Source: a bacterium (GTDB taxonomy: Bacteria > Acidobacteriota > Terriglobia > Terriglobales > Acidobacteriaceae). From it: a stretch of 64,000 nt of DNA. The notes under the pieces are model-generated. The model was given only the letters and a program-made list of their open reading frames with translations, searched no databases and was not told the DNA's origin. The first letter of the stretch is position 1, and the number at the start of each line of letters is the position of its first letter. Positions 59,805 through 64,000 of the stretch are shown here, piece by piece. Where the stretch lies: positions 1 through 64,000 of the forward strand of contig JAMFSC010000037.1 of the NCBI GenBank assembly GCA_026225095.1, in the 5' to 3' direction. A program made the translations under genes and the position numbers.

Positions 59805-59883
59805 GGGCCTTCAGCCCTGAGTCCTTTCGCGATTCGAAACCCAGGCCTTCAGCCTGGGCTGGTATAGGACGGGCCTTCAGCCC
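59805..59883 (+). repeat. Three hairpins with a shared CTTCA loop
   Basis: GGGC-CTTCA-GCCC at 59805-59817, CCCAGGC-CTTCA-GCCTGGG at 59840-59858, and GGGC-CTTCA-GCCC at 59871-59883. The middle unit has a longer, differently sequenced but still perfectly paired 7-bp stem. This is REP-like in structure; no associated transposase is seen. Confidence 0.75.
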
Positions 59884-59930
59884 TGACGACCACAGCGATT
59901 GGAGAACAGCTATAGCTCGCGGACGGCACG

Positions 59931-60206
59931 AGAGGTAGGACCACTGGGTAGAATTCTTCTCATAAAGTGGTCTGTTTTGCATCATTTTGGATGCATGCCT
60001 GTAATCGTGGCTTTCTAAAGGGGTTATGGGAGGCAGTTGCCGAAATATCAATGTTTCACCAGAGACTTTCGATGGGCACTTCATGGTACTTTGTCTGGAA
60101 AAACTGGACAGAAACCTGATTTGCGAAAGTGGTATGCTGCGGCTTCGATTATCGGACAGTCTCGCGCTGTGGGGGAGTCAACATGGCGGACTTGATCGGA
60201 GATTCC
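59931..60206 (+). repeat. Dispersed intergenic repeat beta, copy C
   Basis: The best partner of copy A (86-359, opposite strand): same order of GTAGAATTCTTCTCAT, AAGTGGTCTGTTTTGC, TTTCTAAAGGGGTTATGGG, TGGAAAAACTGGACAG and CGAAAGTGGTATG, with the central 100 nt gap-free. It runs about 58 bp into the 3' end of the vapC gene on the other strand, so the last codons of vapC are part of the repeat. Confidence 0.75.
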
Positions 60207-60592
60207 CAGGCGAACCTAAGGTCCGTATGCCCGAAGTCGTCCCCTTTGAACAACAGGGGTTCTCCCGTCTGCTTCGCCAGCGCGTACGTCATACAGTCAC
60301 CGAAGTTGAGGCCAGCTTTGTGCCTGCCCTTGCCGTACCGGAGGAATCCGTCTCGAGCGAACATCGCCTGCTCGACATCGAATGAAATCACCCGCACATG
60401 GAACAAGGACAGAAAGAGTTCAAGCCGATTCACTCCGGCCTCCCCTCGGATTCGACTGAAGACCATCTCCACCTCGACGAGCGTGACCGCCGATACCAAA
60501 CGGATCGGATCCGCCTCAAGACTCGTAAGGAAAGAGTCCCGCTCAGGCTCGTCAAACACAATGGCGATAATCGCGGAGGTATCGAGGACCAC
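60149..60592 (-). CDS. vapC: PIN-domain ribonuclease toxin VapC
   Basis: A 147-residue PIN-domain endoribonuclease, the toxin of a type II system. The acidic site is complete: Asp4 in LDTSAI, Glu40 in LVEVEMVFSR, Asp99 in NFGDCMTYALA, and Asp118 in FKGDDFGHTDL. LNFGDCMTYALAKQTGEPLLFKG is the VapC signature. It begins with GTG overlapping the vapB stop by 1 nt (TAGTG), so translation is coupled. The last codons are shared with the beta repeat. Nothing suggests inactivation. Confidence 0.93.
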   Translation of the reverse strand: MVLDTSAIIAIVFDEPERDSFLTSLEADPIRLVSAVTLVEVEMVFSRIRGEAGVNRLELFLSLFHVRVISFDVEQAMFARDGFLRYGKGRHKAGLNFGDCMTYALAKQTGEPLLFKGDDFGHTDLRFAWESPIKSAMLTPPQRETVR

Positions 60593-60855
60593 TAGGTTGG
60601 CAGTCCATTCTCGTCATAGCCAAGGACCTCGTCCGGCGTTCGGTGATCGATGGTCGGCATCGCGTCAATCTCGCGAAGGAGCGCATAGACCCTTTCCATA
60701 TCCACTGGACTGGCGACGCCCCGCTCTTCCGTCGAGAGACGTCTCAACCGTGCTTCAGCGGCCTTCTCGATCGCCACATCGACAGATTCACCGGTTGCAC
60801 TTGCAAGCGCAATCACAGCTCGCTCGGTCTTCTCATTCGTAATCAGAAGCGCCAT
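60592..60855 (-). CDS. vapB: VapB antitoxin (Rv0623-like)
   Basis: An 87-residue antitoxin: an N-terminal DNA-binding region (ALLITNEKTERAVIALASATGESVDVAIEKA) typical of the PSK/Rv0623 family and the C-terminal toxin-binding tail DEVLGYDENGLPT. It would bind VapC and autorepress the operon. It starts 9 nt after the stop of the upstream ABC transporter gene on the same strand, so read-through from that gene, or a promoter inside it, is required. Confidence 0.9.
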   Translation of the reverse strand: MALLITNEKTERAVIALASATGESVDVAIEKAAEARLRRLSTEERGVASPVDMERVYALLREIDAMPTIDHRTPDEVLGYDENGLPT

Positions 60856-60864
60856 ATCATTCCC

Positions 60865-62784
60865 TCAGCTCTTAGCCGTCAACTCCGCCTCTTTATCGCC
60901 TTCGCCATCCCCTTCACCGGGCGCCAGAAACAGGTTCGATTCGAGTCCATGCTGCCGCGTATACAGATCGTAGTACCGACCCTGCATCCGGTAGAGTTCC
61001 TCATGCGTCCCGCGCTCGACGATGTTTCCCTGCTCGACCACCAGGATCTGGTCCGCCCTCCGGATCGTCGATAACCGGTGCGCGATCACGAACGTTGTCC
61101 GCCCCTTCATCAGGTGTTGCAGCCCTGCCTGGATCATCGCCTCCGACTCGGAGTCGAGCGAACTCGTCGCCTCATCCAGAATCAGAATGCGCGGATTCGC
61201 CAGGATCGCTCGCGCGATCGAGATCCTCTGCCGCTGACCACCTGAGAGCTTCACCCCGCGCTCCCCCACTACGGTGTCGTAGCCCTCCGGAAACCGCTCT
61301 GCGAACTCATCCACCCGCGCAATCCGGCACGCCTCCAGCATCTGCTCCTCGGTCGATTGCGGCCGGCTGAACAGCACGTTCTCCCGCACCGTCCCATCGA
61401 ACAGGAACGTCTCCTGCAATACGACGCCAAGCTGCTCGCGATAGCTCGAGAGGCGCACCGTCGCCAGGTCATGGCCGTCGACCAGGATGCGCCCCGACCC
61501 AGCGGTGTGGAATCCGCATACCAGCGAGATGATCGTCGACTTGCCCGATCCCGACGATCCCACCAGCGCCGTCACCGTTCCCGGAAGCGACTCGAAGCTG
61601 ATCTCGTGCAGCACTTCCTTCTCTTCTTCGTAGCTGAAGCTGACGTTCTCAAATCGGATGTCGCCGCGAATCTCGCTCAGCGCCAGCGACCGCGAGGGCT
61701 CGGAGTCCTCCTGCGCCTCGCTCAGGATCTCCGTCGTCCGGTCGAGCCCGGCGAGGGCCTCCGTCAGCTGCGTGCCGATCGAAACCAGCTGCGCAATCGG
61801 AGCGATCATGAACGCCAGGAACATCACATACGTCACATATCCGCCGGTCGTCAGCTTGCCATCGACCACCTGATGCGCGCCCAGATACATGATCAGCGCA
61901 CCCACCACGCCAAGCACCGCCGTCGAGGCCAGCGACATCATCGACTGCGCCGTCAGCGAAGAGATCACATTGTCGAGCAGCCGAGTGACACCCGCCGCGA
62001 ACACCCGCGACTCCGACGCCTCCGCATGGTATCCCTTCACCACGCGAACCCCGCCCAGCGACTCCGTCAACCGCCCCGTCACCTCGGCGTTGATCTTCGC
62101 CCGTTCGCGGAAGATCGGCCGAATCGTCTTGAAGGCACGTTGCAGAATCAGCCCGAACGCCAGCAGAATGACGAACGTCAGCATCGTCATCTTCACGCTC
62201 AAGTGGACCAGGTATCCGAACGCGAAGATCGCCGTCAGAATGCCGCCGCAGAAGTCGATCACGCCGGTCCCCATCAGGTTCCGCACGCCCTCGACGTCGG
62301 TCATGATGCGCGCCACCAGGGTCCCCGTGCGGTTCTCGTCGTAGAACGCGACCGGAAGCCTGCCGATGTGCTCCTGCACCTGCGTCCGCAGCTCCGCGAT
62401 CAGGCGTTGCCCGGCCTTCGACAGAAGCTGCGTCAGGATAAAGCTCGTCGCACCCTGCAGGATGGTCGCCGACACCACGATCCCCACGATCCAGGGCAGA
62501 ATGGCGAGATCGTGTTTACCCATCACGCGATCGATCAGGTACTTCGTCGACGCCGGCAGAATCAGCCCGCTCGCCCGATTGACGATCATGATCAGGAAGC
62601 TTCCCGCGAGCAGGAAACGGCGTGGCTTGATCAGCTTCCAGACCTCCGGAAGCATCTTCTTGAGTTTGGGTTTGGGCCGTGTTGCAGTCAGACGTGCTGT
62701 CGCGGCGCGTCCCGGCCCGCGAGAAGGCCCGTCGGCGGCCCGCATCCCGGTTCCGAAGCTGGAGGTTCCGTACGAAGAGGCCAT
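60865..62784 (-). CDS. ABC exporter half-transporter (MsbA-like)
   Basis: A 639-residue fused TMD-NBD exporter. Six hydrophobic helices span about 55-320 and the intracellular segment QVQEHIGRLPVAFYDENRTGTLVARI is the type IV ABC-exporter hallmark. The NBD has Walker A GSSGSGKST near residue 409, the ABC signature LSGGQRQR at 512-519 and Walker B LILDEATSSLDSES. Lipid A/lipid flippase MsbA or a multidrug homologue are both plausible; the substrate cannot be decided. The basic, Gly/Pro-rich N-terminus (about 45 residues) is an extension over typical MsbA, and the C-terminal acidic tail (GEGDGEGDKEAE) is also unusual. Confidence 0.92.
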   Translation of the reverse strand: MASSYGTSSFGTGMRAADGPSRGPGRAATARLTATRPKPKLKKMLPEVWKLIKPRRFLLAGSFLIMIVNRASGLILPASTKYLIDRVMGKHDLAILPWIVGIVVSATILQGATSFILTQLLSKAGQRLIAELRTQVQEHIGRLPVAFYDENRTGTLVARIMTDVEGVRNLMGTGVIDFCGGILTAIFAFGYLVHLSVKMTMLTFVILLAFGLILQRAFKTIRPIFRERAKINAEVTGRLTESLGGVRVVKGYHAEASESRVFAAGVTRLLDNVISSLTAQSMMSLASTAVLGVVGALIMYLGAHQVVDGKLTTGGYVTYVMFLAFMIAPIAQLVSIGTQLTEALAGLDRTTEILSEAQEDSEPSRSLALSEIRGDIRFENVSFSYEEEKEVLHEISFESLPGTVTALVGSSGSGKSTIISLVCGFHTAGSGRILVDGHDLATVRLSSYREQLGVVLQETFLFDGTVRENVLFSRPQSTEEQMLEACRIARVDEFAERFPEGYDTVVGERGVKLSGGQRQRISIARAILANPRILILDEATSSLDSESEAMIQAGLQHLMKGRTTFVIAHRLSTIRRADQILVVEQGNIVERGTHEELYRMQGRYYDLYTRQHGLESNLFLAPGEGDGEGDKEAELTAKS

Positions 62785-62873
62785 ATCGCTCCAGTGTACG
62801 CCAGTCGCTCCGCAGCCAGCCCACTCTCTCCGTTAGCCGATGTCGTCGCGGTCTGAATCAGGACGGATCGACG

Positions 62874-63251
62874 TTAGACCAGCCGCGCCCGCCTCGCGTT
62901 GATGAACGACCGTACACAGAAAGCCACGAACAGAAGACACAGCAACGACATACCGGCCTTCTCCTCGATCGCCACCGGATGTGCATACAGCACACCTCGC
63001 CCAATCTGGATCGTCTGAAACACCGATCGTATCGTGGCGAGGAAGCCAATCAGCCCAACCGTGACCGCGATATGCATCCACAGCATCCGCTTCTTCGCAT
63101 CCTCCGTATTCGCGAGAAACCCAAGGATCGCGAGCACCAGCCCGAAGCTTGCCGGGATCAGCGAAGTGGGATGCGAACTCCCCGTCGCCACGTAACAGCC
63201 GACGCCGAGCAGGATGAGTAGAACGCCGAAGACGATAGTGAGCTTATACAT
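62874..63251 (-). CDS. Small four-helix membrane protein, unknown
   Basis: A 125-residue protein with four predicted membrane helices (LTIVFGVLLILLGVGCYVATG, LIPASFGLVLAILGFLAN, HIAVTVGLIGFLATI, AGMSLLCLLFVAFCVRSF). The loop between helices 1 and 2 is TGSSHPTSL and the basic tail is NARRARLV. I do not recognise a characterised family; similar small proteins occur in Acidobacteria and Planctomycetes. It lies between the SCO-like gene (94 bp upstream) and the ABC exporter (89 bp downstream) on the same strand. Confidence 0.7.
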   Translation of the reverse strand: MYKLTIVFGVLLILLGVGCYVATGSSHPTSLIPASFGLVLAILGFLANTEDAKKRMLWMHIAVTVGLIGFLATIRSVFQTIQIGRGVLYAHPVAIEEKAGMSLLCLLFVAFCVRSFINARRARLV

Positions 63252-63345
63252 AGGTTACAAATCCTCTTTCCCCTGCGAATGGTGTGCTGAAGAGCGATGC
63301 CCCGCAGGTTGTCGTCTCGACCAGATTACAAGAACCGGCCGAGCC

Positions 63346-64000
63346 TCAAGCCGCTGCGGCATTCTTCACCTGCGCAACCAGATCATCCATCTTCCAGTCG
63401 TTATCTGGATACCACGCCACAATCCGCCCATCCTTGCCGATCAGGATCGTCGAGAGCGAGTGCGTCAGGTTGCCCGGACCGTCCCCCGGCGTCACCCCTA
63501 CATTGAAAAACTGCGTCACGGCCGACAGATCTTTAGCAGACGGCGCGGCGAAGTCCCAATGCCCGAAGTCTTCCCTGGCAAGACGCCCCGTATAAGCCCC
63601 GCCATAGCTCCGCAGCACCTTCGGCGTATCGTAGGCCGGATCGAAGCTCACACTCAACAGGTGCGTCTGCGCATAGAGCTTCGAATCCGTGGCCAGCGCC
63701 TTGTCGATCTCGGCAAAGTTCCGTGACATCCTCGGGCAGAAGTCCGCCAGCGCACAGCGCGTGTAGATGAAAGTCAGCAGCACAACCTTGCCCTTGAACT
63801 GGGCCAGATGGATCTGCCGCGCGCTCTGGTTCAGCAGGTGAAAGTCCGGCACCAGATCTCCCGCCTGCGGCACATGGTATTGGACCGCCGGCTTGTAGTC
63901 CGGACGAGCCTGCGCCACCACCACAATCTGGTCGAGCCGCGGATGCCGATATCCCGATGAATCATCCCCCCGCGTCGCATCCACCAGCAGCCGCGCCGTA
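63346..64000 (-). CDS. SCO1/SenC-family protein, 5' end cut by window
   Basis: Thioredoxin-fold copper protein of the SCO1/SenC/PrrC family that helps assemble the Cu centre of cytochrome oxidase or acts as a thiol-disulphide protein. VPDFHLLNQSARQIHLAQFKGKVVLLTFIYTRC, NFAEIDKAL, LLSVSFDPAYDTPKVLRSYGG and LTHSLSTILIGKDGRIVAWYP are typical; the conserved His is in LTHS. The metal-binding pair is C-ALADF-C-P, five residues between cysteines rather than three as in classical SCO1. The frame is open to the window edge and the N-terminal segment (RLLVDATRGD) looks like the end of a preceding copper-binding (CusF-like) domain, so the gene continues beyond 64000. No start is assigned. Confidence 0.85.
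   Translation of the reverse strand, partial: TARLLVDATRGDDSSGYRHPRLDQIVVVAQARPDYKPAVQYHVPQAGDLVPDFHLLNQSARQIHLAQFKGKVVLLTFIYTRCALADFCPRMSRNFAEIDKALATDSKLYAQTHLLSVSFDPAYDTPKVLRSYGGAYTGRLAREDFGHWDFAAPSAKDLSAVTQFFNVGVTPGDGPGNLTHSLSTILIGKDGRIVAWYPDNDWKMDDLVAQVKNAAAA

Larger units (their letters stand above)
59697..60148. other. Repeat-filled gap between S9 peptidase and vapC
   Basis: A 452-bp non-coding region made almost entirely of repeats: alpha (59761-59799), three CTTCA-loop hairpins (59805-59883) and most of beta copy C (59931-60206, which runs into the vapC 3' end). The genes flanking it converge. I see no protein gene here. Confidence 0.75.

Noticed and set aside
61357-62856. Long plus-strand frame opposite the ABC exporter (499 residues)
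   Set aside because: Arg/His-rich antisense shadow without similarity; the exporter on the minus strand has all motifs.
1-64000. CRISPR arrays or rRNA operons
   Set aside because: No regularly spaced direct repeats with unique spacers and no conserved rRNA segments seen on either strand.

Overview
The window reads as an ordinary chromosomal stretch of a high-GC soil bacterium of the Acidobacteria (subdivision 1, Acidobacteriaceae; the Granulicella/Edaphobacter/Terriglobus group is my best guess). The clues are a TIGR03435-family secreted protein, a tandem pair of DUF3857/transglutaminase-like exoproteins, a cellulose locus with a fused BcsA-BcsB, isolated pseudopilin genes beside a TPR-secretin-cohesin protein, and Gram-negative envelope genes (heptose pathway, LolA). 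There are no rRNA genes, CRISPR arrays, prophages or recognisable transposases. The assignment is inference from gene families, not a database search.

Layout. 0-8.3 kb: queF and an M48 protease, then a minus-strand secretin/pseudopilin cluster, and divergent smpB-pepA. 8.6-14.4 kb: argS, a TIGR03435 protein, a lysylphosphatidylglycerol-synthase-like membrane protein and a large unrecognised membrane protein. 14.4-18.5 kb: two DUF3857 proteins, one with an intact and one with a degenerate transglutaminase site. 18.7-31.6 kb: the cellulose operon, transcribed leftward as bcsQ (with a BcsR-like N-terminus and coiled coil), bcsAB, bcsZ, bcsC, with an 18-bp perfect palindrome upstream. 31.9 kb: tRNA-Lys(UUU). 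32-37 kb: ATP-grasp enzyme, hldD, hldE and a GT9 heptosyltransferase-like gene, with a divergent DUF4254 gene. 37.7-45.7 kb: TPR protein, yvcK, rlmN, M16 protease, pilin-like protein, lolA, PPOx-like protein, HAD phosphatase and Nudix hydrolase. 45.7-52 kb: a compact five-gene minus-strand operon (PRC-MgtE_N-CBS protein, CgeB-like glycosyltransferase, GMC oxidoreductase, aldo/keto reductase, variant Nramp transporter). 52-59.7 kb: M13 peptidase, RsbW/STAS pair, TPM-domain and LemA proteins, DUF4142 protein, S9 oligopeptidase. 60.1-64 kb: vapBC, an exporter of the MsbA type, a 4-TM protein and a SCO1/SenC protein cut by the window edge.

The least explained material is in the intergenic DNA. 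A 270-bp element (beta) occurs three times (86-359, 8398-8592, 59931-60206). One copy sits at the 3' end of an intact vapC and another carries what looks like a frameshifted remnant of the same vapC end. Two copies are preceded by a 39-bp repeat (alpha), and one of these also by three hairpins sharing a CTTCA loop. A second family (gamma, 56 bp, gapless match) lies upstream of rlmN and of the M48 gene and looks like a duplicated promoter plus G-rich ribosome-binding site.

Functionally the window is weighted to the cell envelope: cellulose export under c-di-GMP control (the PilZ motifs are intact), LPS heptose supply and transfer, lipoprotein and secretin machinery, and several exported peptidases. 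Housekeeping translation genes (argS, smpB, rlmN, tRNA-Lys, queF) are scattered among them.
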